Positions 34,425 to 45,786 of a stretch of 64,000 nt of DNA are shown in pieces. The position numbers and the translations under genes were made by a program. The stretch comes from Exobasidium rhododendri (Eukaryota; Basidiomycota; Exobasidiomycetes; Exobasidiales; Exobasidiaceae). Each line of letters starts with the position of its first letter. Position 1 is the first letter of the stretch. The stretch lies in the NCBI GenBank assembly GCA_026210745.1, contig CP110630.1:4588001-4652000 (forward strand). The letters are read 5' to 3'. Under the pieces are notes generated by a model. The model was not told the DNA's origin. It saw only the letters and a program-made list of their open reading frames with translations, and made no database searches.

Positions 34425-35762
34425 ATGACCTCGAACGCCGCCACGCTGCCAGTCGGACAAGGTCCCACCACCCTCAAGCAGTCGCCCCCGTTTCGAAGCG
34501 AGCATGTAGGCAGCTTTCTGAGAACAAAGGAAATCCACGATGCTCGAGCTCAATTCTCAGAGGGGAAGCTTGATGCTGCCGGATTGAGGAAGATAGAAGA
34601 TGAAGAGATCAAGAAACACATTGACAGATGTCTTCACTGGAAAGTTCAGGACCTGACTGACGCTGAATTCAGACGTCAATACTTCCACGTTGACTTCCTA
34701 CAACATATCGAAGGGGTGGAGGTGCAGAAGAATTGTGAGTGCGAAAGGAGGTGGTGTGGTATCGTGTCTCGAGGAATAAGATTGGTCGAGCTGATGCAGG
34801 ATTTTCGTTCTTGGCAGCTCTTGAGCAAAAGGAGGGCAACGTTCCACCGACACTCGCTGTCACCGCTAAGTTGGTCCACTCTAAGAACATCGAGGTAGAG
34901 AATTATGAGTACTTGAAATCTATCATCCCAGCCGATCGACACCATGCCATCAAGATCACAATTCCATCGCCCACCATGTTGCATTTCCGAGGTGGCAGGA
35001 AGGCGATATCAGAGTCTGTCTACCCTAATCTCGATGACTTCTTCTCCGACTTAGCCACCTGCTACCGAAAGGAGATAGATGCTCTTTACAAAGCAGGCTG
35101 TCGTTACGTACAGCTAGATGATACTAAGTGAGTGAACGCTTCTTCTCTGTGGTTATGGCCTTGCCTTATGCCATTCGCTAACGTTTCGTCTCTATGACAG
35201 TCTCGCCTACTTGACCGATCCCACGATGCGAAAGGCAGCCGAGGAAAGAGGCGAAGATTTAGCCTCTTTGCCCGAAAAGTACGCAATGCTTATCAACGCT
35301 GCAATCAGCTCTGCTCCAGAAGATATGGTGCTCGCCATCCACTTGTGCAAAGGCAACTTCAAATCTCAATTCTTCGCCATGGGCTCATCGGAGGGATACG
35401 AACCGATTGCCGCTGCCCTCTTCGGCAAGATGAATGTAGATGCCTACTTCCTCGAATGGGAAAAACCAGAGAGGAGCGGGCTTGACTTTTCTGCTCTGCG
35501 ACACTTGCCAAAGACCAAGACGGTCGTGCTAGGACTTGTCTCTTCCAAGGTTGCCGACCTGGAAGATGTTGACACCATTGTTGCAAGGATTCACGAAGCG
35601 GCAAAGGTAGTCCCCGGTGGCATCGACCAGCTCTCCATCAGCCCTCAATGTGGCTTCAGCTCGACGGTCCACGGTAACGACTTGACGGAAGAGGAGCAAT
35701 TCAAGAAGTTGCAGTTGTGCAGAACGATTGCGGCAAAGGTTTGGGGGGAAGCGAGTGTGTAG
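34425..35762 (+). CDS. Stand-alone cobalamin-independent methionine-synthase-like protein (MetE C-terminal domain)
   Basis: Resembles the catalytic C-terminal half of MetE (Meth_synt_2), but is only 393 residues, so it lacks the N-terminal half of full-length Met6/MetE. Exons 34425-34734, 34818-35127 and 35201-35762 keep phase. The first acceptor was chosen for its pyrimidine tract and for avoiding a stop. The expected zinc ligands are all visible: His and Cys in AIHLCKGNF, Glu in YFLEWEKPE, and Cys in SISPQCGFSS. Substrate-site text such as TIPSPTMLHFRGG and CRYVQLDDT is intact. Which methyl donor and acceptor it uses is not known from sequence; homocysteine methylation or a YxjG-like salvage role are both possible. 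Confidence 0.9.
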
Positions 35763-36556
35763 GGTGAGGGGTAGGAATAGCTGCATATGCACATCATCTC
35801 CTCTACAAGCTCTCGTGCTTCGAGCTCCTATCTGTATCAGGTCCTCTTCCGCTGTAATGCATTTCACTCTCAAAAATCTTCACGCCTTTCTGGGGGCTTT
35901 ACCTACGTCCATGGGTAGCACATTCTCTTCTACCGTGCTCACGCTCTTCTAGCGCGTACAGCTAAGTACTGTAGACACTACGAAGTATTCATTACGTCGG
36001 TAGGTTGGACCTCTTTCATTTTAAAAGTGTTGGTTCCCTGTAGAGTGTAGACACATCTCAGACGCGCTACTCCGAAGTGTTGCTTGCGCAGAAAGAGTCG
36101 AATGGCAGGAGACGTGGTATCGGGGAGAGGGGAAGCTCGAATCTTTTTGGCTTCCAATGCAGAAGCACTAGTCAGCATCACAAATTTGCACCTCATCAAA
36201 GCCGGCCTTTGAACTTTATTCCAATTGCATAGCTTCGAAGAGGATCGGTAGGGACGAGTCACACACGATATTATTCTGCAACCTTCACATCGTCGTCATC
36301 GCTCTGTCCGCCACCACGTCAAGCTCATCACCGACCGCATCGTCCGATTCAACGCACAGTCCTAGACCGTCTGGTAAGGAGCCTCTTCGTGTAGAGACAG
36401 CACACTCGACATATTACAAGGAGCGATCTGCCTTACAAGTCTTCTCGTACACTTCTCCTATATCGCATAAAAGCTCTCCTGCTCAGCATCGTGTCCATCC
36501 CGCCGCCATTCATCTTTCCGCACTGTGACTGCCCATCATTTCGGCTTTCATTAGTG
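35763..36556. other. Intergenic / possible hidden 5' exon region
   Basis: About 790 bp precede the first recognisable codons of the next gene. The family-like frame enters from its right end without an in-frame ATG, so a short coding exon and an intron probably lie here. I could not place them. Confidence 0.35.
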
Positions 36557-38016
36557 ACACATATTCCACCAGACTCTATGCATCATGTGAAGGCTTTCCA
36601 CTATGGAATCCCTCTGTATGTCACTTGGGCGATATAGGCTACGTCCGGCAGGGCACATTTTACACTCTCTTCAATGCTGAACAAGGACCTGTCAGGGGTA
36701 GACCGTCGTTTTCCTCGGAAGTTCAAATGGCTAGACGAACATCGTCTCCGACCACTTTCCCTGCTACACGCAGCACACTGAGTGATGTCTCTATTCGAAC
36801 CGATACTACGTCCACAACGGATTCCAGCATGACGGTAAGGTGCAGCCCATCACCACCCGATTCTCCTGAAAACAATAGCTCTTCACCACGCCGACGTTCG
36901 ATTACTAGATTATTTGGTGGTGTCTCCTCTCCCTTAGGAGCCGGCCAGTCTAATGTCATGGATCCTCGGCCACAAGCTCCTATGCCTCTGCAAGTAGAAC
37001 GAGAAATCCCAAGAGTATTTGACATGGGTCCAAGAATGTCAAGCAACTACAAGACGCTTGGAATCAAGGCCGGAGGAGACCTTAGTGCAGCTTCTGGAGT
37101 GCCTTTGAATGCGACTATATCCTTTGAGTCGTCTGGAGGTACAGGTGCACTTCTAGTCGCTCGTGATCCTGTCCAACGTCATCTTTTGCGACACCGTGGC
37201 ATCCTCAAAGGTGAGTGTGAAGAACGTTTGAGAGCTTCATCTTCTTTGGTCTGACCTCTTCCTTCTTCTATAACATCACCAGCCTACTTTCTTGCCCATC
37301 GAGAATTTATACACGATACGTATGGTCAATCGGAAGATCTTGAACTAGACGAGATGGCCTTCATCTATGGTCAAGATTGCACTTCTGATTGGGCGTGTGC
37401 AGTCACGGTGGAATCGGAAAGAGGTAGCAAGATGGAATTTGAAGTCTTTTCATTGATCAACGCAGGTGTCTGGGGAGAATGGAAGACGGCCTGTACATCC
37501 AGTCAACGGGGACCTCATCGTGACGCATCTTCTCAAGAGCCAATTCGAACATGTGATCAATCGATTGTAATCAAGCGCTTGACCATTCAGACAAGACGAT
37601 TCCGATCCATGAAACTGCACGCATTTGCAGAACCTAAATCAGACGACAACGATGAAAGGGAGGGTGACGAGCAAGTTCGTAATCGATTGACAAGCGGTGA
37701 TTGGCACGACCCATTAGCGCTTGTCCACGAATACCTCTTGGAGATGTCCGACGCTGCCTTTTCTGTGGCGAGTGATGATGATGTCTTGACACTGTTGAAG
37801 AGAGTAGGAAAGTGGGAGAGTCACGCGGAACTAAAGGTGAGACTTTGGCAGGAAGCCAGGATGCATTCGACCATTCAAGTCGATAAAGAGGGTGTAGCAA
37901 ATCTATTCTTTACCACAAATCACTCGGCACCAAAAGTAAGAAAAGGAAGCCTCGGCAGTAGACAAAAGCTCTCCGTGGATCTCACAAGATCCACAGACGG
38001 TCTCGCAGCATTTTAG
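36557..38016 (+). CDS. Basidiomycete-type protein of unknown function, 5' end unresolved
   Basis: Family-like sequence begins around 36557 ([14 protein letters not shown], then [18 protein letters not shown]) and continues to a donor after 37210; exon 2 is 37283-38016. The pattern (Tyr-x-x-G-x-PLW-P, GD-GY-x-x-G-F-x-x-LFN, then later [12 protein letters not shown], then [13 protein letters not shown]) matches an abundant family I know only from basidiomycetes, with no known function. The middle of exon 1 is Ser/Pro-rich; no transmembrane segment or catalytic motif is evident. There is no in-frame ATG before MARRTSS at 36727, which would delete the conserved N-terminus, so the true start should be on an upstream exon. 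The start coordinate given is only the first confident codon region. Confidence 0.65.
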
Positions 38017-38137
38017 AACTTAGACCCAACAATAGATCATCAAGGGTGATCCTCCTTCTTATTGTAGCTCACAAGAACATATGAATAATGATATGATTTG
38101 CAAACATGCGAGAGCTATTCAGATAATACAGCACAGC

Positions 38138-40057
38138 CTAATCGTCTTGATCGCGGTAATTTGCCATGGGATCTTCGGCATTGTTGTTGTTCTTTAATCG
38201 ATATGCTTCCAATTGCTCTTCTGTCACTTCGCTCGATACTTGTCCTTCTTGCAAAGATCCGAATTTGCCTCCGTGTTTCTTGTTGATCGTTTCTGCTTCC
38301 TTGAGCCAATCTGGTTTCTGATTCTCTATTCCGTCGTGCTGACCAGCTTTCTTCCTTCGATCCTCTTCTGCCAATGCCGCCTTCAGCTTTGCTTTGTCCA
38401 GACGAGAGGCAACATCGCCTTCTCCGATGTTCTTCTTGCTCTTGTAGCCCTCTACGTGCTTACGATTGCGCTTGCTGCGGTGCTGCTTTCCTGATCGGGA
38501 TGAAGCGTCACTGCTGTCATCAGCATCACTGAAAGACCCAGACGCAGACGAAGAAGAGTAGGAAGAAGAAGAGGAAGAGGAACCACTATGTCTCCTTTCT
38601 CGCTTCTTTCTCTCTACATTTTCTCTTCGGTCTCCACCGGATGGTGCTGCTTCAATCGCCTTTGCCTTGCCCTTTTCCAAGATGTTGCTAGCCTCGTGCG
38701 CCTCCCTGCCAGCTTCCCCTGTGCAGTAGCTGTTCTTGACAGTACTATGACAGCAGTCATATCCATCCTTGCCAGAAGTGGCCTCTGTCCACGAGCCAAA
38801 GGGAGCCTTGTGGTTTCCATCATATTTTTCCTCTTTCTTTTCCTCTTCCACTTTTGCGTTGTTGCCGTTACTCTGCAGCAACCGCTGCGATGGCCGTATC
38901 GGTTGTCCAGTGGGTGTAAACTCGGTGTATTGCTCGCTTTGCCCGGTAAGAAGTTCTTTTGGAACACTGTCGAAATGCTCTGATCCTCCGTACCTCTCCA
39001 AGATGCTGCCTTTCATTTGCTGATTGAGCTTCTCCTTCTTTTGTTGATACTCACGATGTTGCAACTCGTTCACAGTGGGGTTCGCTTGAAGATGAATATC
39101 ATTACCCCTCGCTTCAGATTGCCATGCGAACATCTGAAGTTGCTGCATCTTTGCCACATCACCCTTGGACCTTTCAAAGTTGTCACCTGCATATTGAGCA
39201 TCCTCGGGTCGAATGTTGGGGTCAGGCGCTTCTCTCATAGATCTCGTCTTTGGATCATAGAACGCCGAGTTGGTGTTGAGATTGTACAGATACTTGGCTC
39301 GATCTTCTCGAATACGAAGATTTCGTACAGTAATTCGCTTGGCCGTATCAATCTTTTGCCCCACCATACTTGCCTTTTCAGCATATTTATCTTCATCTTC
39401 TTCATCCGAGTCACTACTGCCAAAGTCACCGTCCGACGTTGGCTCTCCCTCCTTCTTGCTCTTCTTTTGCTTTCTCGCTAGCTTTCTGGCAGTCGAAAGA
39501 TCGGTACTTGTTTGCTTGTCGATTTCCTCTTCTCTCAATTTTCCCCTTGCCTCTTCCACCGCCTCGTACTCTTGTATGACCTTCTTGTGTTCTGTCGGAT
39601 CGTATCCATTCCATCGGTCTCTCTTCACTTCGTAATCAACATCCACTCCCTTCAAGCTCTGAAAGCGGTCATCGGCTGCAATGTTCTTGTTTGTCCATTT
39701 CGCCCCTTTCTTCCTTGGCCTCTCAAGACATTCTTTTGTTTTGTGAGAGATAGCACCACAATTCTCGCATGCTCCCTTGCGATATTTTGTTGCTGTCTTT
39801 GTTTCCTTTTGACCTCTTTGATACCACTCATTGAATTTCAAGCGTTCCGTCTCTTCGTCTGGCTTCCTTTGATGCTTCAAGGATGGTTTCCCAGTGTCCA
39901 AGTACCAAGGCGCTTGCACCATAAAGTGGGGGATATGTGGATTGATGGCATTTCCATCTTCGTCAACCTCGGCGGGCGCTGTACCTGCCTTACGAGCAGC
40001 ATCAAGATCCTTCTGCCGCCGAAACTCTTCTTTCGATACCTTGCCAAGAGTAGACAT
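38138..40057 (-). CDS. SLU7: Pre-mRNA splicing factor Slu7
   Basis: Second-step splicing factor acting in 3' splice-site choice. It is a single exon of 639 residues. Visible are the N-terminal PHIPHFMVQAPWYL segment, KHQRKP, and the zinc knuckle C-x2-C-x4-H-x4-C at Cys97, Cys100, His105 and Cys110 (CENCGAISHKTKEC), followed by WTNKNIAADD and the conserved body WNGYDPTEHK and NLRIREDRAKYLYNL. The C-terminal third is Lys/Ser/Glu-rich with an Ser run, and ends DPMANYRDQDD. Intronless genes are the minority here. It is divergent from BUR1 across only 270 bp. Confidence 0.97.
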   Translation of the reverse strand: MSTLGKVSKEEFRRQKDLDAARKAGTAPAEVDEDGNAINPHIPHFMVQAPWYLDTGKPSLKHQRKPDEETERLKFNEWYQRGQKETKTATKYRKGACENCGAISHKTKECLERPRKKGAKWTNKNIAADDRFQSLKGVDVDYEVKRDRWNGYDPTEHKKVIQEYEAVEEARGKLREEEIDKQTSTDLSTARKLARKQKKSKKEGEPTSDGDFGSSDSDEEDEDKYAEKASMVGQKIDTAKRITVRNLRIREDRAKYLYNLNTNSAFYDPKTRSMREAPDPNIRPEDAQYAGDNFERSKGDVAKMQQLQMFAWQSEARGNDIHLQANPTVNELQHREYQQKKEKLNQQMKGSILERYGGSEHFDSVPKELLTGQSEQYTEFTPTGQPIRPSQRLLQSNGNNAKVEEEKKEEKYDGNHKAPFGSWTEATSGKDGYDCCHSTVKNSYCTGEAGREAHEASNILEKGKAKAIEAAPSGGDRRENVERKKRERRHSGSSSSSSSYSSSSASGSFSDADDSSDASSRSGKQHRSKRNRKHVEGYKSKKNIGEGDVASRLDKAKLKAALAEEDRRKKAGQHDGIENQKPDWLKEAETINKKHGGKFGSLQEGQVSSEVTEEQLEAYRLKNNNNAEDPMANYRDQDD

Positions 40058-40327
40058 GATGGAGGTGCACAGGGATACGAGAGGCGTGAGTGGTCATTTG
40101 CGCTCCCTGTAATTATCAAACCTTTATCGGCCGAACGGATGTCAAGAGAGCGCGCGAAAATTGCAGGCGTCGGTCGACCAGGGATTTTGGCATTGGACTA
40201 TAATGCTCCCCCCTCTTGCTCGTACTGCATCACTTTGCACCACCCCCTCATCGAGCAAGGATCGTGCTGGAGGAATAGGTCCGTCTATTCTGCGTTAGCT
40301 CCGCGATAGCCGAGTACGCTTGACAAG
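40058..40327. promoter_or_regulatory. Bidirectional promoter, SLU7 / BUR1
   Basis: The 270 bp between two divergent start codons must serve both genes, coupling a splicing factor and a transcription-elongation kinase. No TATA box is evident. Confidence 0.4.
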
Positions 40328-42689
40328 ATGGAAACCTCTTGGTCATCGTCGCAGAGTAGCGAAAGAGATGACGATCGGAGACTTGCTGCTAGGCGTTCGT
40401 TTCCGAATGACAATGCTTCCGCAGGACCTTCGTCTCAAGGCCGATCGCAAATCTCTTATCGCGATGAGCATGACAGGACATCACAATCTTATTCAAGGTC
40501 AAGGTCAAGTCAGTCTGAATGGCACAGAGATTCTGACAGGAACAGAGAGTATGACGGGCACGGAGATTCTGACAGGAACAGAGAGTCTGATGGGCACAGA
40601 GAGAGATCGCATCGTGACCATGGAAAAGATACGCAATACAAGAGAAGTGGTGGGCCTGGGCGAGAGGAAAGAGATAGTGAGCATTCTTATGACAATGGTA
40701 GACACTATCAGGATGAAAAGAGGAGGAAGGAGGCAGGGGAAAGACCCGGCAATGGATTTAGAAGCAGCGGGCACGAACAAATCCATCACACGATTCCTCG
40801 TAAGAGATCGTCTGAGGCAATGCATATAGATCAATCCCGACATAATTCACATTCGCGATCTAGTCCGATTCGAAGTCATAGTGGTAGAGTAGCGCCAAGG
40901 ACTCCGCCCAGATCTAGCTCGCCATTCAAGAAGCTGGCAAGAAAAGCTAGTCCCAGTAGAAGCTACGACTTTCCCACCCCCTCTACTCCTTCAAGATCCC
41001 CAAAATTACCTTCTGAAGTCTCTAGGCTTGAAGCAAGGGAGGCTCAGAAGGGCCACATTCAATTGCCAGAAGAGAAGAGGATGGGGCTTGATGAGCAGAT
41101 CAAGCGGCCAGAAAACGGAATGAAGGAGCTTGTGGAGCGGGTCAAACAGCCAAATGAACAAGAGAAGGGGCTCGAGAGGGGTGTGAAACTGGCAGATAAG
41201 CAAGAAGTGACGTCGGACAGGGAAAGGGAAGAAGAGGTTATGACCGTAGGAGTGCTTGAAAGAGGTCCGAAAGAGGAAGAGCAGAAGCAGAAGGAACCGG
41301 AGGACATACATCGCGAGTACAAACTTAGTGAAGCTCATGATTCCTCTCATTGGCAAACAGTGTCTTGGCCAGCGGACGGTGATGCAGACCGGGAGGGAAG
41401 AATTCGTAAACGGAATCGACCTCCTGTCATACCGTTACGGGAGAGAACATTCTACGGCTGCAGCTCTATAGATCAATACAACCTGGGCGTCAAGCTGGGT
41501 CAAGGAACGTTTGGGGAAGTTAAGAAGGCAAGCCATTTCTTGACAGGAGTGGAAGTAGCTTTGAAGAAGGTGACGATCCATGAAGAAAAGGATGGAATGC
41601 CTATCACTGCTATTCGAGAGATTAAATTACTGAAGAAGGTCAGTCATGCTTCCATCATCGCAGTGATAGACATGGCCTATCGAGCATCGGGCGAAAGGGG
41701 CAGAATGGGTGAAGTCTTTATGGTCGAGCCTTACATGGATCACGACTTGAACGGCATGCTGGAGAATCCTTCTATTCACTTTACGCCATCACAAATCAAG
41801 TTGTACATGAAGCAACTCTTCGAAGGCACACTGTACATGCATCAGGTAAGATCAAAGTAGCACGAAAGAAGGAGAAGCGAACGACACATGACACTAAATC
41901 TTTCTTCCCCCCCCCCTTCATCTTACACGCACACAGAACAAGATCATGCATCGAGATATGAAAGCGGCCAATTTGCTCATCAACAACAAAGGCCAACTTC
42001 AAATTGCCGACTTTGGATTGGCTAGACCTTTCCACGACCCAGGGAAGGCATGGGATACAAAAGGATGGCAAGGCGGGACGACTGGCTACACTAGTATGGT
42101 CGTGACCCGATGGTACCGCCCTCCGGAGCTTCTTGCGGGCGATCGAAAGTATGGCCCGCCAATCGATATGTGGGGTTTAGGGTGTATCTTGGCCGAGATG
42201 ATCAATCGTAAACCAATCTTTCAGGGATCTTCCGAGATTGATCAACTGGAATTGATATCGAAAATCTGTGGTTCTCCTAACGAAGCATCTTATCCAGGCT
42301 GGAACACTCTACCTGGAGTTAAGAATGCCGATCCAAATGGCAGATTAGATCAAGAACCGGATGTACCTGGTCGACATGATTTTGGTCAATATCCTCGTCG
42401 AGTCTTTTCGTATTTCACTACTACGTTTGCTATCACCAAAGATTGGGCAGACCTGATCGATAAATTGCTCGTCTTAGATCCTTGCAAACGACTGACGGCA
42501 AAGGAAGCATTGGAACATGAATGGTTCTGGCAGACACCCTACCCAGCAGATCCAGATTCTCTGCCTACCTATCAAGCCTCCAAGGAACTCGACCGCCAAA
42601 GGAGAGATCAGCAGAAACATCAGCAGAGGGCAGCCCAGGCTCAATATGTACAGCAGCAGCACCATCACCAGCAACAACAACAATTTCTT

Positions 42690-42724
<35 letters not shown>

Positions 42725-43007
42725 TCATGCAATGACAATGTCTGGCAAACCTGGCATGGCGTCAGGGCATCCCATGGGCCAATATGGTATTCGGCCTAGC
42801 AATGGATCCTCCCATCACAACCACAACGTGAGGGGCGGCTATCATGGACAGCAGCGGCCACCTAACCACGGCTCTAGTCGATCCCACATGTCAGGAGGAA
42901 GACCGATGCCTATGATGAATGTACCAGGGCGGTCCAACCATGCCTCGCAAGATTACCCTGGTGCACAGTCAAATAAGGCTTTCAATCCGTACGATGAAGC
43001 GTACTGA
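40328..43007 (+). CDS. BUR1: Cyclin-dependent kinase of transcription elongation, BUR1/CDK9 type
   Basis: Phosphorylates the RNA polymerase II tail and elongation factors. Exons 40328-41845 and 41937-43007 give 862 residues. The N-terminal 370 residues are Arg/Ser/Asp/Glu-rich, with a 12-residue repeat (DSDRNRE-x-DGH type) near residues 60-95. Kinase landmarks: GQGTFGEV glycine loop, VALKK lysine, PITAIREIKLL cyclin-binding helix, HRDMKAAN catalytic loop, ADFGLA, and the activation segment GTTGYTSMVVTRWYRPPELL. The single intron falls between LYMHQ and NKIMHRD. The C-terminal tail is Gln/His-rich (about residues 735-770, CAG/CAA codons), then Gly/His/Met-rich. BUR1 is favoured over CDK12/Ctk1 by the PITAIRE helix and lobe text; some doubt between these remains. 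Confidence 0.9.
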
Positions 43008-43632
43008 ATACCTCACACATGAACCATGTATACCAACCCCGTATTCGTCTTATGTTTTTCGCGGAATATAATTACATAGACATGTCACTGATACATCGTT
43101 ACTGCAGTGCTCACCGAATCAGTCGCGAGATAAAGACATGGCAAAGGATACTTGTTGCGAAGGACTCGAGCGAAGAGACGAGGATTTCGGCCTTGTATTA
43201 GGTGCAAAGCATGTAATAGCAATACAATGATACATGATGTGAAAAAAGCGGTGCTGTAGAGTGGTGTGGTGTGCAGTAGTGAAGGCAGGACTGTTCCTGA
43301 CGTTGTACCCAATTTGCCTCTGACTGTAGAAGGAAGGCTCTCATGCGTAGAGCGACTGCGTCTCCCCAGAGTAGTGCTTCATTGTAGCTGCATGTCTGGT
43401 AATTTTTGATAGGTCGCTTCTCCATCATTCAAGCTGTGCCTAAGGATGTTCAAATCTCCTTTGCACACCGATGCTAGTATTCGCGCCGGAAGGGGGACTG
43501 TGGATCGGACATGGCAATTTCAGTCCTCGGAATAGTCGATACTTCTCGTACATCGTCTCTGCTTGTTCGCAGATGCTTTCCTTGTATCGTTCGCGTGATC
43601 TGCCTGTTGCGGCAGACGGTTTCTTCCTTGCT
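43008..43632. other. Convergent intergenic region, BUR1 / helicase
   Basis: These 625 bases lie between two convergent stop codons and should hold two 3' UTRs. No gene, RNA or repeat was recognised. Confidence 0.45.
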
Positions 43633-45786
43633 CTAATCGATATGTGTATGTGCTGAATTTTCTTTTTGAGAGAGATCGGGGATTTCGGCTGCTGCTGCTT
43701 TCTCGTACTCTTGCGGCTGCATATCCTCCTCTACTTCTTCGTCGCCTTGTTGCTTGTTCAGCTTCGCTACTTTGAGGTTCAATCTTCTGTAGATGAGGCT
43801 CATCTTCAGTTCACTCGAAGCAATGACTTCCAGCTTTCCACTGTCATGGTTTTGCCGAGCTTGTTCCGTTGACAATCCGCGGACAAGAGTGATGACGTGT
43901 CCGGTAGGTCGTTGATGCCCTCCTTCATCATTGTGTCCAATACGAGCAGCACGACCTGCCAAGTGGGTGTATCCAGTTGCATCCCGCACACTGTCGACCC
44001 CTAAGCAGAACACATGTGAAAGACCTCCCGGCACATCGATGCCTCGAACAGTGTTGGCCTGAATGATGTAGAGTACCTCTTCTTCTTCTTCTTTTTCTTC
44101 ACCTCCTGCCTTTGCCTCGCTCAAGTAGCGAACAGGTACATCCAGGTGAGCCAGATATTCTCTTGCCTTGGCGATGCTCCAAGTAGCTGGGACGAGAGCA
44201 AGAGCACGAAGGACAGGCTGAGAAGCATACAAATAGGCCAAGCAAGTAAGAAGGTGTTCATCCATCGAAGGCTGTGACGATTCCGTGGGCGCAACTATCA
44301 AAGGCCCTGTCCTTACCGCCGGCTTCACCTCCCCCCACCGTAGTTGAGGACTCTTCTTCACTGCTTCTACATTGTGATTATCATCATCCTTTACTTCCTT
44401 TTCCCGTTCTTCGTTGCCTTGACGAGCTAGCTTCGGTATAAGCTCTCTCCAATTGTCCGCTCCAATCTCTCCAATCGGTTCATCGACGACAACACATGAA
44501 TGCTTCAGCTCCTTTGGCAGCTGAAGAGCCCAGCCAGATTGTGTCTTTTCTTGTAAGCCAAACACTTCTTCACCTTTATTCACTCCCTGACTCAGCCCAG
44601 TCAAATCTAGCCATTTTCCTATTTCAACTCTATTCTCGTCTCTCACTCCTGTGCGTAACCATCCCGTCTTTGCACCCAAGAAATTTCGCAGTACAGAATT
44701 GGCAGTGGCGCTGACGATGATCAATTGCAACGGCCTTTCATTTCTTAGAAGCTCTTTGGGTTCACTGATGACGAACTTCTGTTTCTTTCCCCCATTCCTT
44801 CTTGCTTCTAAAAGATCATTTCCCTGATGGACCTTTCTTCGGATACTTTCCTTCATGACTGCACGACGATCAGTCTCGAGTCCTGCGCTAGGAATGGCGA
44901 CACCTCCGGAAAATGTAGCCCTAGACTTCATAATTGTATTCAGTGCTTGAAGTCCATCAGCAGGATGTTGAAGATGATTCCAGATTAGCTTCTGAGAGGG
45001 AAAACGACTTGGTAATTCCAAAAGTGCATCGCCTTCGTCGTATACCAAAGAGCGTAACGTTGAAATGCCAAGAATAAATGGTCCTTTCTGCGTGCTCAAC
45101 ATATCTTGAAGTAGTGTGGGAGTAATCACAAGGACATGCGGTTGTGTCTTTACTAGCTGATTTAAGTGCTCGTCTACCGAGATGTCTCTATTCCTGTACA
45201 TCACTGCCACTGCTGACGGTAGGGTATGATGCATATTCTTGGGAAACAGCTGCTTTGCCCATCCTTCGTACTGCAAGGCCAGCTCTCGGGAAGGCACGAC
45301 AATGATAGATGCAATCCTCTTGTCCCTCCTTGCTTCTTCAAAAGACTCTCTTACGACCAATCTTGGTTTGTTAAGTAGCCCTAGGAGCAGCGCGAACGAT
45401 TTGCCCGTCCCCGTATGCGCTCGAAGAATGATGTCGTTATCCTTTGCGATGGCGCTCAAGAGCGCCTTTTGAGCTGCTGTGGGTGATCGAATGGAGGGAA
45501 ATGCCGAGACTAGCTGAAGACTCAGCCGAGAGTTGAGGCCCACAACCTCGAAGGTATTTGCGGCTTCTTTGAGTGCTAATTCCTTGGCTTTCCTCTTCTG
45601 CTCTTTGTCCTTTTGAAATGCTGCATCGTCCTGTGGGAGAGATTGCGAGAGAGGCAAAGATGACGTTGAAGCTTTTCGTATTTGGCGATCGATGGCATAC
45701 GTTATTCTTGGGCTTTGTCGTATTAGTATTGCTGTAGCGGAGACTGCCTGCCCGAGCGATCGGACCCTCAGAGTCTTACGCAGCAT
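43633..45786 (-). CDS. Divergent DEAD-box-like RNA helicase, probably mitochondrial (Mrh4-like)
   Basis: A single exon of 717 residues. The N-terminus (MLRKTLRVRS ... RQIRKAS) is basic and hydroxylated with few acidic residues, as in a mitochondrial targeting sequence. Helicase motifs: Q-motif-like FPSIRSPTAAQ, motif I AHTGTGKS (123-130), motif Ia VVPSRELA, motif Ib TPTLL, motif II DEGD (250-253) in place of DEAD, motif III SAT, and motif VI HLAGRAARIG in place of HRxGRxxR. Long charged insertions separate the lobes. Fungal Mrh4 helicases assemble mitochondrial ribosomes and are the closest match I can suggest. Whether the altered motif II still hydrolyses ATP is open. It is divergent from the methyltransferase gene across 216 bp. 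Confidence 0.8.
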   Translation of the reverse strand: MLRKTLRVRSLGQAVSATAILIRQSPRITYAIDRQIRKASTSSLPLSQSLPQDDAAFQKDKEQKRKAKELALKEAANTFEVVGLNSRLSLQLVSAFPSIRSPTAAQKALLSAIAKDNDIILRAHTGTGKSFALLLGLLNKPRLVVRESFEEARRDKRIASIIVVPSRELALQYEGWAKQLFPKNMHHTLPSAVAVMYRNRDISVDEHLNQLVKTQPHVLVITPTLLQDMLSTQKGPFILGISTLRSLVYDEGDALLELPSRFPSQKLIWNHLQHPADGLQALNTIMKSRATFSGGVAIPSAGLETDRRAVMKESIRRKVHQGNDLLEARRNGGKKQKFVISEPKELLRNERPLQLIIVSATANSVLRNFLGAKTGWLRTGVRDENRVEIGKWLDLTGLSQGVNKGEEVFGLQEKTQSGWALQLPKELKHSCVVVDEPIGEIGADNWRELIPKLARQGNEEREKEVKDDDNHNVEAVKKSPQLRWGEVKPAVRTGPLIVAPTESSQPSMDEHLLTCLAYLYASQPVLRALALVPATWSIAKAREYLAHLDVPVRYLSEAKAGGEEKEEEEEVLYIIQANTVRGIDVPGGLSHVFCLGVDSVRDATGYTHLAGRAARIGHNDEGGHQRPTGHVITLVRGLSTEQARQNHDSGKLEVIASSELKMSLIYRRLNLKVAKLNKQQGDEEVEEDMQPQEYEKAAAAEIPDLSQKENSAHTHID

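Noticed and set aside
35763-36260. Search for a second RNA gene or repeat in the gap after the MetE-like gene
   Set aside because: No box A/box B pair, hairpin series or repeat could be found by eye.
42474-42728. Leu-rich frame antisense to the BUR1 Gln tract
   Set aside because: It is a low-complexity mirror of the CAG/CAA repeat.
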